DNA of 64,000 nucleotides from Adiantum capillus-veneris (Eukaryota; Streptophyta; Polypodiopsida; Polypodiales; Pteridaceae): the NCBI GenBank assembly GCA_014529385.2, contig CM043957.1, forward strand, positions 66,296,003 to 66,360,002. Reading direction: 5' to 3'. Below the pieces are notes generated by a model that worked only from the letters and a program-made list of their open reading frames with translations, ran no database searches and was not told the DNA's origin. Below, piece by piece: positions 46,835-58,601 of this stretch (position 1 is the first letter of the stretch; each line of letters opens with the position of its first letter). The position numbers and the translations under genes are program-made.

Positions 46835-47030
46835 AAACTAGGTGTGAACTAAGCGTGAACTCGGAGATATGTGCACCACACCAAATTTGGTGTGAACTCG
46901 GTGTGAACTCGACATGAACACAGTGTGAATTAGGTGTGAACTGGGGAGGGCCTGCACACCACACCAAATTTGGTGTGAACTCAGTGCGAACTCGGTGTGA
47001 ACTAGGTGTGAACTAGGTGTAAACCTGTCC
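46835..47030. repeat. GTGTGAACT minisatellite
   Basis: About a dozen GGTGTGAACTCG-like units of 11-13 bp are interrupted by two CACCACACCAAATTTGGTG palindromes. Start and end are approximate. Confidence 0.85.
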
Positions 47031-47084
47031 GCGACGCCGTGATCTATAAGCTTATCCCACACACACCTTTCAACGAGCGCACGT

Positions 47085-47145
47085 TAGCTTAGTGGTTAGA
47101 GTCAATCCCGTGGGGGAGAGGGTAGTGGGTTCAAGTCCCGAATCC
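47085..47145 (+). repeat. tRNA-like SINE head with A and B boxes
   Basis: TAGCTTAGTGG at 47085-47095 fits a Pol III A box and GGTTCAAGTCC at 47128-47138 fits a B box at typical spacing. No full cloverleaf can be drawn, so this is a tRNA-derived promoter and not a tRNA gene. Confidence 0.65.
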
Positions 47146-47257
47146 AAGAAAGTGGGAATCTTTTGCATTCCGTAGGAAATCCAACGGTCACGATCAATTG
47201 ATGATCGTGAGCCATTGATCCCACCTCCAAATGGAGGTGTCAATTAGTGACGAGGAT

Positions 47258-47330
47258 GCGCCATCCCATTGCCCTTGAACCCACACTCTCCCTAGCAAGC
47301 CATGTGCTCTAACCACTACACCCGCATGCA
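47258..47330 (-). repeat. Second tRNA-like SINE head, convergent
   Basis: On minus, TGTAGTGGTTA (47320-47310) and GGTTCAAGGGC (47281-47271) again form A- and B-box-like elements. The body downstream is the right arm of the foldback. The two heads face each other about 130 bp apart. Confidence 0.6.
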
Positions 47331-47840
47331 ATTATTGAAATATGAGGGATCTTGTGTGTGACATTGTAAATACAGGTAGATTTGTAAATTTAGGAACCTT
47401 TTGTAAGTTCAGGCTGCCCAATCTCACGGCCCACGATCTATTCCGCCCCCCCGCCCGCGCCAACCCCTCCCCTACCCGATTTTTCCATCCACCCTTGATC
47501 CAGTTGAACACACCCGTGCGATAGAATGTTGAGGGTTTGCCTTTATTGAACTCAAAACTTGAACTAATGTGCCGTGATTGCTCAACAGAGAATTCTTCAA
47601 TTCAATTTGTAGTTATTCATGGAAATGCAAGTAGTATTATAATTGCATTTAGAAGTCAAGTAACAGTAAGTAAAGAAAATAACAACACACCTCACAAAAT
47701 TGGAGAAATCGAGAGTTAGAAAATGTTGATAACGATAAAGATTTGTGGATGTCAAAGATCATGATAAATACAATATGTGCACAAGGTGTTTGTGCTCCCA
47801 AAAAAAACAGAATAATACACGTAAGTATGGTGGGGAGGTG
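47331..47840. other. Stretch without a recognisable gene
   Basis: Short frames only. The last five bases (AGGTG) form the left target-site duplication of the LTR element that follows. Confidence 0.5.
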
Positions 47841-48326
47841 TGTTATGGAATTGATATGTTATTATTTATTGCAGCTGACATGTGGAAAAGGCTTGACGGA
47901 GCTAGGCTATTGCAAAGGATATCATGTTTTATGTATATTTTATTATTCAAGTGCTCTTTATGAGCTTTGGCCATTTATGATCGGCCGGCCAGTTTGTACT
48001 CAATTTGACCATTCAAGAAATCTATAAATAAAATACGTGCAAGAGGGAAATGGTCACTCTTGCATGGGAGGAGATTGCACCCAGTGTCTGCGTAGTTCTT
48101 CTCTCCTCTCTTCTCTTCTCTCTCGCCGTGCCAGGCGTAGCACTCCGCTCTCGGAGGTGCGCCTGCGCATGTTCTCTTTCTCTCTCTCGCACTATGTCTC
48201 TCTCTGTTCATGTATCTCGCAATTATGCATCTATGTGGTTGCCAGGTATACAGTTTTTTCGATTTATGGCTTGCTATGTGCTATTTCGAGTATTTTGTAG
48301 GGAACTCCACGCCTCCGGTTGTAGCA
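47841..48326 (+). repeat. 5' LTR of the non-autonomous element
   Basis: 486 bp, TG...CA, with CTATAAATAAAAT as TATA-like sequence near 48021 and a pyrimidine-rich CTCTCTTCTC region downstream. It is followed after one base by the primer site. Confidence 0.95.
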
Positions 48327-48327
48327 G

Positions 48328-48339
48328 TGGTATCAGAGC
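48328..48339 (+). promoter_or_regulatory. tRNA-Met primer binding site
   Basis: TGGTATCAGAGC is an exact match to the plant initiator tRNA-Met site and confirms the + orientation. Confidence 0.92.
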
Positions 48340-49537
48340 GAGGTGCTATGCTCCATGACTACATATTTTGACAAGCTGCAGCTAAGTATTTTGCTCTCCT
48401 ATGCTTTTAGATTCTGTTAATTGCTTCAATTTGCAGTAATTATTGTTGATTGCATGATGTAAATAGTGATTTCTAGAATTAAAGAGAGCCCCTTCTTTGT
48501 TTTCATGATATAGCAATTGTTAGTATAATTATGTTGATTAAACATAATAATATAATGGATTAAACTAAATTATAAGGAGATACTCAATGAAAAAAAAAAC
48601 CGCATTAATTTCTTTAGATTAGATGGAGAAGATGACTAAAATTGTCAAAAGAAGGAGAGGAAGAGTCACCCGAGAATTTTGGCATCATAGGAGCCTCAAA
48701 GAGATCTTGCAGAATCTCGATCATATCCTCATGACATAGGGAAAGGGATTGTAGAGGGAGCTTGAATATGAGACTAAACTTGAAAGAAGAGTAGCTTGTA
48801 GTGGGAACCAACCCCCACAAACTTTCACAAGTTGCAAAACCGCTGTGTTTTTTTTTAATACTCAGGGGCAACATAGACCAGCCTGCTGTCGCGGGTCCTC
48901 CTCAACTTAAGAAGCACGCTTAATTGAGGACATGAGCTCAAGGCGAGCGATAGCTGCCACAGTAACTGCTGGAAACAGCGGCCTGTTGTCCGACAACTTC
49001 AACCATCTGCAGGTGTACCGCATGCACGGGTGATTTCCCACTCTCACTTGCACTGCAACGCCTACCAACCCTTTGTCATGCAACGCCCACCAGTCCTTTA
49101 CATGCAGTACTTCTACCCCAAATTTTTTATCACCAACCTTAGAAACACTACGGTCCACAGTGCCAAACGGCGGCGCTACACACTGCTTGGCTCGCTCTTT
49201 TTCTATCTCTCTCGGTTCTCAGCTGCCATGCAACCCCACAGCCAAACCCTCCCTCCACCGGTGGCGTCACACTCCACTAGCGCATCCACTAACCTACTAA
49301 AAGTGGTGTTCTACCCACCAACTCTGCATGCGCATATTGAACCCAAAAGGCGGCCATTTAGATCACCACTAACTCTCTCTCTATTTGTGGCCGGTCAACC
49401 AACCACCCATCCAGTGGTTTTCCCACTATCGCTCTCTCTTTCAGTCGTAGTTTTCCAGCCGCTCCCTCCGTCAAGCCGCCATGCAGTCCTCATCAGATTC
49501 ACAGCACTTTGTCTCTCCCTCTCCAACTGCTTTTCTT

Positions 49538-49541
<4 letters not shown>

Positions 49542-49604
<63 letters not shown>
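49542..49604. repeat. (CT)n microsatellite
   Basis: About 63 bp of CT. The reading frames that pass through it (Ser/Leu runs) are artefacts. Confidence 0.95.
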
Positions 49605-49608
<4 letters not shown>

Positions 49609-49613
49609 GCATG

Positions 49614-50761
49614 CTAACACACACTTTCTCTCTTTAGATGGCAGCCACACCAGCGGCTACACACACACACACACTCACGCTGGAGACTTTTGTTTTTTAG
49701 AGTATAATTTTTCAATAAGACAGTCGCTTGTGAGAACTTTTCCCATCTTAGAAAAGCAATGTCAATTTCACCTTCAGTATCTGCTGCTTTCAGAGCTGCT
49801 TCATCTCCAGAAAACTGATCGAAAACTGCTAAGGCCCTCTTATACAACATTATAGCTCCTCAAAATATTATAGAACTGCTTCAGCATTCTGACCTACTTC
49901 TTGGAAAGCTTCAGTTGCTTGAATGTGCAAGGCTTGGATCATCTAGAGCGACTAGTCTTTCCTTCAACTTGACATACTTGACAAAATAAGGGAGTGCTTC
50001 TTCAGCCTGTCGTCCAAGAGACATTTGAACTGCATCTAATCAAAACAGCTTGGCTTGCAAACTTTAACTACGGGCAGTCTTCTCTAAGTGCCGTAAAATC
50101 AGTTCGAGGTGTTCTGCTTGCTTCAAAGACTTCTCAAACTCGCCTTTATTGGATGCTGCTATTTCATACAGGCAACGGCATCTTGTAAACTTTGCGATTG
50201 TATCTTTGATGCGTCTGAGTATTTCAAATCCTTTTTGTACATATAACAAAGGCTTTGCTAACTCCTTGCGCCACTCTGCTAGTGTGGCACATGCTTCACC
50301 TATTCTCTATTATTCTTCAAGAGTAGCAAATGAGCGAGCAAAGTCTCAAGTGTTTGCAAGGTTTTTGGGTCTGCATCCTTGTCAAAAGCTAGCTTTAGTT
50401 TATTTACTATATCCTTGAATGCTTGCAAAGCCTCTTCAGTTTTGGAACAAGCATCTTGAGCCTCACCAAAGGGTTTTCCCATTGGCTTTGGAGTGAGCTG
50501 TCTTTGGAGTGAGCTGTTTCAGGTGGACTTTTTGGATGTGAAGCTACCAAGGCATCTGGCTTGGATAGCACGTGTTTTTCTAGACCGTGGACGTGGAAGC
50601 ATCGGTAACTGCTGGTGTGGGTACCAAGCTTGTATATGTTGTGAGTGCCTAGGTACCCCAACGAGGCTGCCATAATGGTTTGGAAATGTGTGGGCTTTGA
50701 AAAGGCACGATCGCCCATCCTGTAATCCTAGAAAACTACAAAGCTCTTCTCGTTTGTTCAT
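49614..50761 (-). pseudogene. Captured TPR-like protein gene fragment
   Basis: On minus a protein-like sequence can be followed across frames: a transit-peptide-like start (MAASLGYLGTHN...), EALQAFKDIVNKLKLAF, then ACATLAEWRKELAKPLLYVQ, KGFEILRRIKDTIA, YEIAASNKGEFEKSLKQAEHLE, EEALPYFVKYVKLKERLVAL and MLYKRALAVFDQFSGDEAAL. The helical pairs spaced by about 40 residues with Ala/Leu/Tyr spacing look like tetratricopeptide repeats. No introns are evident. Several shifts and stops show that it is dead. The parent gene was not identified. Confidence 0.55.
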
Positions 50762-51104
50762 GGTCTCCTTGCGCCTTGCGCGCTTTTGAGTAGATTCGAA
50801 GAGCTATAACAAATCCGCGAACCACTAGTAGATTTTTGCTCAATGAATTAAGGCATACTATATGAATATCGTGCCAAGATAGAATTGTTTTCAATACTCA
50901 TGAAAAATTTAATTGCTTCTTATCTGAGAAGCATAAACTAGGTCAAGTTCATATTTGTATAGAAAGAACAAAGACTCATGGACATAGGAGGTACTATCTG
51001 ACACTAATCATAATTAATATAATTTACAGTAGCTATCTTGTATAACTTAGACCATTCAGTTTCTTCATTATTTGTGTACATTTAGCCTTAGCAATCTTAC
51101 ACAT

Positions 51105-51114
51105 TATATATATA

Positions 51115-51182
<68 letters not shown>
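51105..51182. repeat. (TA)n microsatellite
   Basis: A nearly pure run of about 78 bp of TA. It separates the captured gene part from the LINE tail. Confidence 0.95.
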
Positions 51183-51185
<3 letters not shown>

Positions 51186-51339
51186 GTGCATTGTACATAT
51201 GTGCTCAAGTTGGGGTCAAGCTTGATCACCTTAGCACCTACCTGAGATTCTATCTCTCGGACAACGCTCGTTGCTGAGCATTCTCACGCATTGGCGATGG
51301 TGATACTAATTTTCATCACAATATTAGGCTCTAGGTTTT

Positions 51340-51485
51340 ATGCTTTCAATGGTACTTCAATTTGTTTTATTTTTATTTGTACCCAGGCATCGGAATAGAT
51401 ACACAAAGATTGTTCTCCCACTTAATTTTTACATTTTTAAGACGGTTAATATAACATTTCATTTTCTTTTCTCTCTCTTTTCCCC
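51340..51485 (+). mobile_element. LINE 3' tail inside the LTR element
   Basis: TTTATTTGTACCCAGGCATC, then TTTTTAAGACGGTTAATATAACATTTCATTTTC and TCTCTCTC match the 3' end of the minus LINE at 5.27-5.35 kb. Only the tail is recognisable. Confidence 0.6.
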
Positions 51486-52800
51486 CCATAACCAAACTGC
51501 GGGCCCTACCTTTGTATTCAATTGTCCACAACCGCGCAAGTCGATGATTTTTTTGGCACCCACACACACACTCACCTGTCAATTTGAATGATATACATCC
51601 AAACACACACACACATACTGTACGTGTTCTATATGGTCTTTCATAGCTTGAAGCTAATGTTCGTGGCTATGCGGTGTGAGATTTGTGTATCTATATTTAA
51701 GGTGGCGATAAGCGCTGCTATGTCTCTTGGTATTTTCGTGTTTGTTGTATCCATTCAAAAATGACCATCAAAAGTAGTTCCTACGAAATTTTTCATGAGA
51801 AATTCTCTTTGGACCAGAGTATTCATAGCAATGTTTGTTGATCGAGTTAGGGCTTGCCAAAAACAATTTTTCTAACTAAAGACAATAAGGGCACACCTAA
51901 AGCTTTTTTTGTTTTTAGGTCACAACTCAAAGATTTTCAAGTATTCACACTAAAACTTATAAAACTTTGCCAATTTACGTGAAGGAAAGCATGGAATCTA
52001 GCCGATGTTTTGCTATTTTAACTACTTTCAATAACACTGGTGAAATTTTACTAATTTTTTTGCGACAAAAATCAATGGTTTAAACACTTACTCACATATA
52101 CAGTCCACCTCACCGATATCTAACATCTATCTGTACGACTTGAATTTTGGTTTGTTCTAACTTGCATAACATTACTCACATTATGAATTTTGCTGTTGAC
52201 CTTTGTTTTCAAGAAATTGTTTAGCATTTGCCGATTTGGATACTAGTCACTTCTGCAAACCACCTCCAGGTACGTAATTTCTCGTTGTTTTCCACGGTAT
52301 TTTTCTCCTTAATGAATCCATTCCTACATATATCTACGGCTATCATATTTCTTAAGATCACATCACTTACGCAACATATCTCGTCTGCCTATATTGCAAT
52401 GACATCCCTTAACATATTCCTACAATAATACTCACTTTCTCTACTTGCTTGGAAGTTTATATTATTGGTGCATATATTTAAGGACACAACGTCAAGCAGT
52501 TTACAACAAGGATAATACCACTGGACAATTTGAAAGAAAAAAGAACTTTTACTTCCTTCCATTTTCTTATGGCATATGAAATTAAGAATCCATAAAGTTC
52601 TGGCTTGTGCTTGCACTGCATGTAATTTCTATTGAGAGGATTCGGCATTAAGCTATGCAGCTACTCATATGAGTTGCGGTGTTTTGAGTTAGTGGATAAA
52701 AATTTGTAAGTACTCTGCTACTCAACTACAATGTGGTGTCACACAGGTAGTACATGTTTTGTCTTTTTATGTCTTGTCTAGTCCATTGGTCACATGCACA

Positions 52801-52985
52801 CAGATCCGCCGATTTAGGCAGTGTGTAAATGCTCATCTTGGTGTAGATTCGCCGATTTAGGCAACACCAGTTATCTTTGCAGATCCTCCGATTTAGGCAG
52901 CACACTGAAAAATTACAGATTCACAAGGGTAAATGCAGATTTGCCGATTTAGGGAGCATTAGTGCAGATTCGCCGATTTAGGCAA
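52801..52985 (+). repeat. Five dispersed copies of CAGATTCGCCGATTTAGGCA
   Basis: Near-identical 20-bp words start at about 52801, 52843, 52880, 52936 and 52965. Spacings are irregular (42, 37, 56, 29) with unrelated DNA between, so this is not a simple tandem repeat. They lie about 430 bp before the 3' LTR. Confidence 0.88.
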
Positions 52986-53416
52986 TACCAATCACAAAAT
53001 CATGCTGCAGTGGCTGGCCACCACTGTAACTGGTATGATTTTGTTACCCGGGTACATAATGAAAATGATTTTGGATTTGGATATTTGGATTGGGATTTGA
53101 AACGGATATATGTTGGCAGATATTTGGACTTGAATTTTTGTGGGTTGTCGCGACAGTATGCGAAATGATTATGATGAGTGTGACCAATGATATCCTGATT
53201 CATCAGGGTATCATATACTGCTTATTCTAGTGGTATGGGACACTAGAATAGGTAGTATGTGGATGAAGACAGGCATAAGCAATGTTGTTTAGTTTCATTA
53301 TTTTTTTACTATATGCTATTTTTTTACAACGATTTCTAATCACTGTTTCTTACAAGTACTGTTTGCAGATTTCTTATCTTCGCAACTGAGGACAGTTGAT
53401 TTCCAACGGAAAGGTA

Positions 53417-53914
53417 TGTTATGGAATTGATATGTTATTATTTATTGCAACTGACAGGTGGAAAAGGCTTGACAGAGCTAGGCTATTGCAAAGGATATCA
53501 TGTTTTATGTATATTTTATTATTCAAGTGCTCTTTATGAGCTTTCGCCATTTATGACCGGCCAGCCAGTTTGTACTCAATTTGACCATTCAAGAAATCTA
53601 TAAATGAAATACGTGCAAGAGGGAAATGGTCACTCTTGCACAGGGGAAGATTGCACCCACTGTCTGCATAGTTCTTCTCTCCTCTCTTCTCTCCTCTCTT
53701 CTCTTCTCTCTCGCCGTGCCAGGCGTAGCACTCCGCTCTCGGAGGTGCGCCTGCGCATGTTCTCTTTCTCTCTCTCGCACTCTGTCTCTCTCTGTTCGTG
53801 TATCTCGCGATTATGCATCTATGTAGTTGCCAGGTATACAGTTTTGTCAATTTATGGCTTGCTATGTGCTATTTCGAGTATTTTGCAGGGAACTCCACGC
53901 CTCCGGTTGTAGCA
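53417..53914 (+). repeat. 3' LTR of the non-autonomous element
   Basis: 498 bp, direct repeat of 47841-48326 with an extra CTCCTCTCTT-type insertion near 53690. It is followed by the AGGTG duplication. Confidence 0.95.
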
Positions 53915-53919
53915 AGGTG

Positions 53920-56900
53920 ACAGCGTCCTCACCCAGTTATTATAAACCACAGAGAACGAGCCCTTCCCCTGTATACTTGTTTTCACCTCATTTTCTAAAG
54001 AGTAATGAAATTCTTCTCCTCTAGTGTTGGAGGGTCACTTTTTGTATGCATGGGGAAGAATTTTATTGCATTCAAGCTCACAAAAATAGTGGCATAAAGA
54101 TGATCCTATTGCAAAGTCCTTTGGTGACAATTGCTCATGGATTGGGTCTTCAACATGCAAGCATATATTAATGCTTCAGTGCACCTACCTATGCTTGAGT
54201 GGACTTGAGGAAGAGCATGACACTTGAAAAATTTTCTTTCCAAATGCAAAAGTAAGGTTTGATTCAAGATTTAGCCTCTCTGGAATGATGAGTGTTTGAA
54301 TGCTTTTGCTTTCAATGATGAGCTTGACTTATGAATCAAAATTGCCTATCACATCCTTCATTGCTAGTCCCCTTCCTTTCCACCACCCTCGCATACAAGT
54401 ACTGGATTTTTTCTTCATATTTTCTTGCTTTGAATGCATGTAAGTGGGAGATTCATATCCTTCAATGAGTTGTCTACTCCATCAGCCCCACAAATTGCAA
54501 GCTTCAACTTTCACTCTTTTTTATTTTGCCTTGTGTGATCACCCCTGTTGTAATTTTCCAATCATCCAACCTTGATATCTAGAGTTGGCATTGTCTGTTT
54601 TGAGTCTACTGTTTTGGGTCTATCTTGCAATCAATGCATTCTAGGAGAGAATGTTCCAAGAAGAGTGCTTGTCTAAGACACTTTGAGCTGGCAAAGAGCA
54701 CTGCAATTGGCAAACATGCCCACAACATTGCCACCTGGCACAACAAATGCTGCAACAAACCATGATTGGAATCTCAACATGGATTTTCATTTCCTCATTT
54801 GGAGATCAATCACAACACTAGGTTTAAAAACCTAGACATGTACCACTTCAATCGGAATGATACCCTCGCATTGCAATTATTCAAAACAATCAAGCTTGGT
54901 TTCCTTATCTAGTTTGAGCATATCCTATAATCAAAGCATTACAAGGGTCGATGTCATGAAGGCCCAAGTTGAGGTATAAGCACCAATATTGATTAGCATG
55001 GGGTTGATTGTGTACATGCCCATTGGATGGGGGGAAAGGGGAACACACCCGACACAAAATAGCAAGCCTCTCTATAGCCCAAGATAACCACTGCACCCCG
55101 ATCCACTAGAGTTCACCTTCAAAACTCAACAATTCGTCTACAAATCTTGGACACACAACCTTTACATTAACCTAGCCTGCTGTCAGCTCCCAGACAACAC
55201 AAACCACTCTCTTTCTCTCCCACTCACAGCACAGGTCCGGAGAGGCACACACTTCTCAAACCGGCACCACACAGTAAGGACAGAGCAAAGACGAGAAGGA
55301 GGAAATAGGGGGAAGCGATAACACCAAACTCGGCTATGGCTTCCTTCAATTAATCACCAAAAAAGTTATTGCAACTACAAGAATCCCCTGATATCACACG
55401 GCTTAGTCGTCTCCAATATAACGAGCAACAAGGGGTTTCAAAGATCGTTGATGCCGCCTTTGAATGGTTCTCCTCTTGAGAACGCAAACAAAAGAGTCTT
55501 TGCTAGCTCAAAAAAGACCTCAAGCCCTCCTTTGCACCGCCTTCGGAAGCTTGTTTTCACGCCCTGTATCCCAAAAAAAAACTCCGCCTCCAGTACTTGG
55601 GGCAAGCTGCCTCTTCTTCTTCTTCCTTTATTCAAAAACTCTCCCCCTCATGCAAAAGGTTAGCCTCCACTTTTAGCTTTCCCTTCTATTTTTAGACCGC
55701 TTGGTTTTGCCCTCTTGGACCTGCCTTGAGCCCCACATTTCCCGTGTGTACTCCCCCTCTAAGTGGGGCACCGACGGCGCCGTTGGTGCTCTCGCTTCTT
55801 GCCTTCAAAAGATTGGCACGGGATGCAACCCCGTAATGGACTGCCGTGTCATCACCTTCCTCCCGCCAGCAACGATGCCAAATGCGCCATTGTACCACCG
55901 GCCATGCCCAACGCACCACTGCGCACAGCGCTCGTAGGCCCGCCATCGCGAATTCACCAAGTGACCACGCCCCCACTGCGATGCCTTTGGAGGGCGCTTT
56001 GCGCAACCCATATACTCTCCGCCCCCTGCTTGTGTCCTCACATGCGGGTTTAAGCCTATGCCACATGGCTGCTCGTGGTCACTCCCAGCTCCCTTTGGCT
56101 TTCAAAGTCACCAAAGCTCGCTTAAAAAACCCCCATCTTCCACCGCCTGCCAATTCTTGCCCATAACTCCTATTGTTGGTCCGTTAGATCCCATGTGCAG
56201 AGCGGGTCCCTGGTCTTGTCTTGGGCAAGCATCACCATTTCTTTGAATTTGCCGGGCACCTTGATTGAGGCGATCAAAACGGTAAAAGTTTATCTACTAC
56301 CACACCGCCTATAATTGGCATCAACCTCAACAGGCCATAGCTAACTAATCCAGCCTCCGATCGAGGAGCTGTCAATTCCTGGTGACTCTCCACAATGCAT
56401 ACCATGCTTCAGATTCCCTCCAAGTCCCAAAAAACTCTTGATGGCACGCCGGCCGAAGCGGCCCAACTGGCTCGGAACTGGCCCCTGGGAAAACTTCATA
56501 TGGCTATAATTCTCTCATTCTAGCTCCTATCACCGATTTGAAAAGACCAACATGCTCCATAAACCAAGCACTACACGCCCATGGCTGCAAACTGGCTCGG
56601 ACCACCTGGCATCATCTGGCATGATCCGTCTCAGATTTGCAACCACCTCTAACTTCAAACTCAAATATCTTGGAGCCTATAGCTCCATTTGACAAGCCGC
56701 TGGACCTGTTCCTTCAGCACTTCAAGCTCTACATGTCAGGACCAAAAACAACATTTTGATCACCCTTCATCTGCCACCCTATAAAGCCCTATCTGGAGCC
56801 TTTTTGGCCTAGAAAACCTCATAAAGCATACATTTCATTGCCTGCCCAGGCTCTTTGCATCTGCTCTAGCTCTCTGCTATGCATCTGTAAGCATACACCT

Positions 56901-57080
56901 CACTGCCTGTGCCCTCTGTCAGGATCGACACACTTTGGTTGCACCATCATTGCCCAACCCCCTTGTTGAACGTTCATGTTCAACCAAAAACGCATCTTTA
57001 TTCTTATACCAACTGCAAAAACTGGCAACCACTACTCAAAATTGTGAGCAAATCAAAAAAGCTATTGTATGTACAAAATC
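53920..57080. other. Stretch without a recognisable gene; possible LTR/3' UTR of the Tat-like element
   Basis: 53920-55150 has no motif. 55170-57060 is GC-richer, lies directly downstream of the integrase end on minus and may be the 3' LTR of the Tat-like element, but no second copy is in the window to prove it. A 124-codon minus frame (56066-55692) has no known motif. Confidence 0.4.
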
Positions 57081-58396
57081 TTATTCGCGGCTAGTGTAAA
57101 CCCTGTTCAAGCCGGTTGCCCAAATCCCTTCTATCAAAACTTGATGCACTACTGGCACCAATTCTCTCTCAAAATATGCCTTGAGACGTACACCATTCTC
57201 CCTGTTCTTGAGAAGACGACCATTCATCCGCATCAACAAATAAGTACCATTAGGAAAGGCCTGATGGACTTTGTAAGGCCCTATCCACTTCTTTTTAAAC
57301 TTCTTTTGGAATGTAAAATCCAGATAACTTTCATACTTCATCACTAAATCCCCCTTCTCTATTTGCTTCTTTGTGGTTGAACTAAGCTACTCTTTTCTCC
57401 TGCTGCTTCACATAGAAATCTACTACCACTTCTCGGTCCATCTTCAGGGCTTCAAGAGTGGTTATCTTATCCTGCAAAACATCTTGGCGAGACTTGTTAA
57501 TCCGCCACATACCTTTTAGTGCACCTAGCTGCACATGAATAGGCAGCACTGCTTCCTTGCCATAGACCAACTCATAGGGAGTAAAGTTGGTAGCCACCTT
57601 TGTAAGAGGTCCTGTATGCCCACAAACACTTATCAAGGTTAGCTTTCCACTCTTCTACCTGCTTATATATATATACTTTGTGAGCATTTTGACTATCTGT
57701 CCTTTTGCACTCTCAACCAAACCGCCGTTGCACTGAGGATGGTATGGAGATGAAAATCAATGCTAAATCCCCAACTTTTCCACTAGTGCACACACCAGCT
57801 TACTCCTAAAACCTTGACCCCAATAAAAAATGAGCACCCAAGGCACTCCAAAGCGGCAACATATGCAATCAAAAACAAACTGAGCAACCATATGGGCATT
57901 TACCTCCTTTATCACTTTTGCTTCAACCCATCAGGTAAGATAATCAATGGCCATCACAATATATTTCTTACCACCTGTAGATTTGGGCAATGGACCAATG
58001 GCATCCAATCCCCATTTTTCAAACGCATCCTAAGCTATGTTAGCCCCTTGCAATTCAGCTATTAGTCTCCTTTTGCCAATCGTTTGGCATGGAGAGCATG
58101 TCTTGCACCAGTAGTGCACATCTCGCACAATTGAAGGCCACCAAAAACCACCCCTTAAAATGCGAACCAAAACTTGATCCTTACCCTGATGACCGCTTTC
58201 CTCATGGCATTGTTCTAATACCATGCCGATCTCTTCCTTGTAAAGAACTCTTCTCAACACTCTATCTCTTCCGTAGGTTCCGTGCCTTTTGAACAACTCT
58301 TCTCTTTTGTAGCTTTGACAACCCCTCCTAGCATTGACCTGCACTAAAAAAATCATCAACCTCCTTGAGAGTTTCCCTACTTGCATAAGTAGCCGC
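57081..58396 (-). pseudogene. Tat-like integrase
   Basis: Frame 58386-58030 has the zinc site (CHEESGHQGKDQ ... CKTCSPCQ) with H, H, C and C. The core follows with WGLDAIGPLPKSTGG and YHPQCNGGLVESAKG, but the DRGTEF region is degraded to YWGQGF. Frame 57636-57382 has NFTPYELVYGKEAVLP, and frame 57344-57081 has KWIGPYKVHQAFPNGTYLL, the C-terminal domain. Several stops interrupt it. Confidence 0.85.
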
Positions 58397-58587
58397 TATT
58401 GGGGTATAGGCGCCTGTGCCTTGCCCGGCCGCCCAGAGTCTGGGCGCCCACTGACTTGTATACCTTATACATAGCATAAGTGTATACGGGGCTGCTCACT
58501 CTATTGAGTCTCCCCACCCATATCTGTGTGTCGTGTGTCTCCTTCTCTCTCTCACTCTCCGTCTGTGGTGCTCTCCGATCCCCTTCA
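58397..58587 (+). repeat. 5' LTR of the Copia element
   Basis: 191 bp. It starts TATTGGGGTATAGG, where the partner has TGTTGGGG, so the first TG has become TA. It contains a CTTGTATACCTTATACATAG segment and ends CCCCTTCA. Confidence 0.9.
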
Positions 58588-58589
58588 AT

Positions 58590-58601
58590 TAGTATCAGAG
58601 C
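58590..58601 (+). promoter_or_regulatory. tRNA-Met-like primer binding site
   Basis: TAGTATCAGAGC differs from the canonical TGGTATCAGAGC at one base, a G to A change. It starts two bases after the LTR. Confidence 0.8.

Larger units (their letters stand above)
46735..47258. repeat. Foldback region with ~52-bp inverted repeats
   Basis: CATCCTCGTCACTAAATGAC...GGGATCAATGGCCCAC at 46735-46786 recurs inverted at 47207-47258 with few differences, and each arm contains its own small palindrome (CACCTCC/GGAGGTG). The arms could be the ends of a MITE-like element or two inverted copies of one SINE body. Inside lie the GTGTGAACT minisatellite and a tRNA-like head. Confidence 0.7.
47841..53914 (+). mobile_element. 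Complete non-autonomous LTR element carrying an antisense host-gene fragment
   Basis: LTRs at 47841-48326 and 53417-53914 begin TGTTATGG and end GTAGCA. AGGTG flanks both sides (47836-47840 and 53915-53919). The primer site TGGTATCAGAGC starts at 48328. The 5.1-kb interior shows no gag, protease, RT or integrase in any frame. It holds instead an antisense TPR-like gene remnant, a LINE 3' tail, a (CT)n, a (TA)n and a five-copy motif. It would depend on proteins of another element. The LTRs differ by about 20 substitutions and one short insertion. Confidence 0.93.

Noticed and set aside
47085-47145. tRNA gene
   Set aside because: A and B boxes are present but no paired acceptor or anticodon stem can be formed, so a SINE head fits better.
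48907-49158. 83-codon minus frame (MDRSVSKVGDKKFG...)
   Set aside because: It looks protein-like in composition but has no family match or splice support. It could be part of the captured sequence but is not callable.
49030-49617. 195-codon + frame with long Ser/Leu run
   Set aside because: It runs through the (CT)n tract and shows no motif; its openness comes from the repeat.
52801-52985. CRISPR-like repeat/spacer pattern
   Set aside because: Spacers differ in length, there are no cas genes, and the site is inside a plant LTR element.
55692-56066. 124-codon minus frame in GC-rich DNA
   Set aside because: Overlapping frames on both strands are open because of base composition, and no motif is seen.
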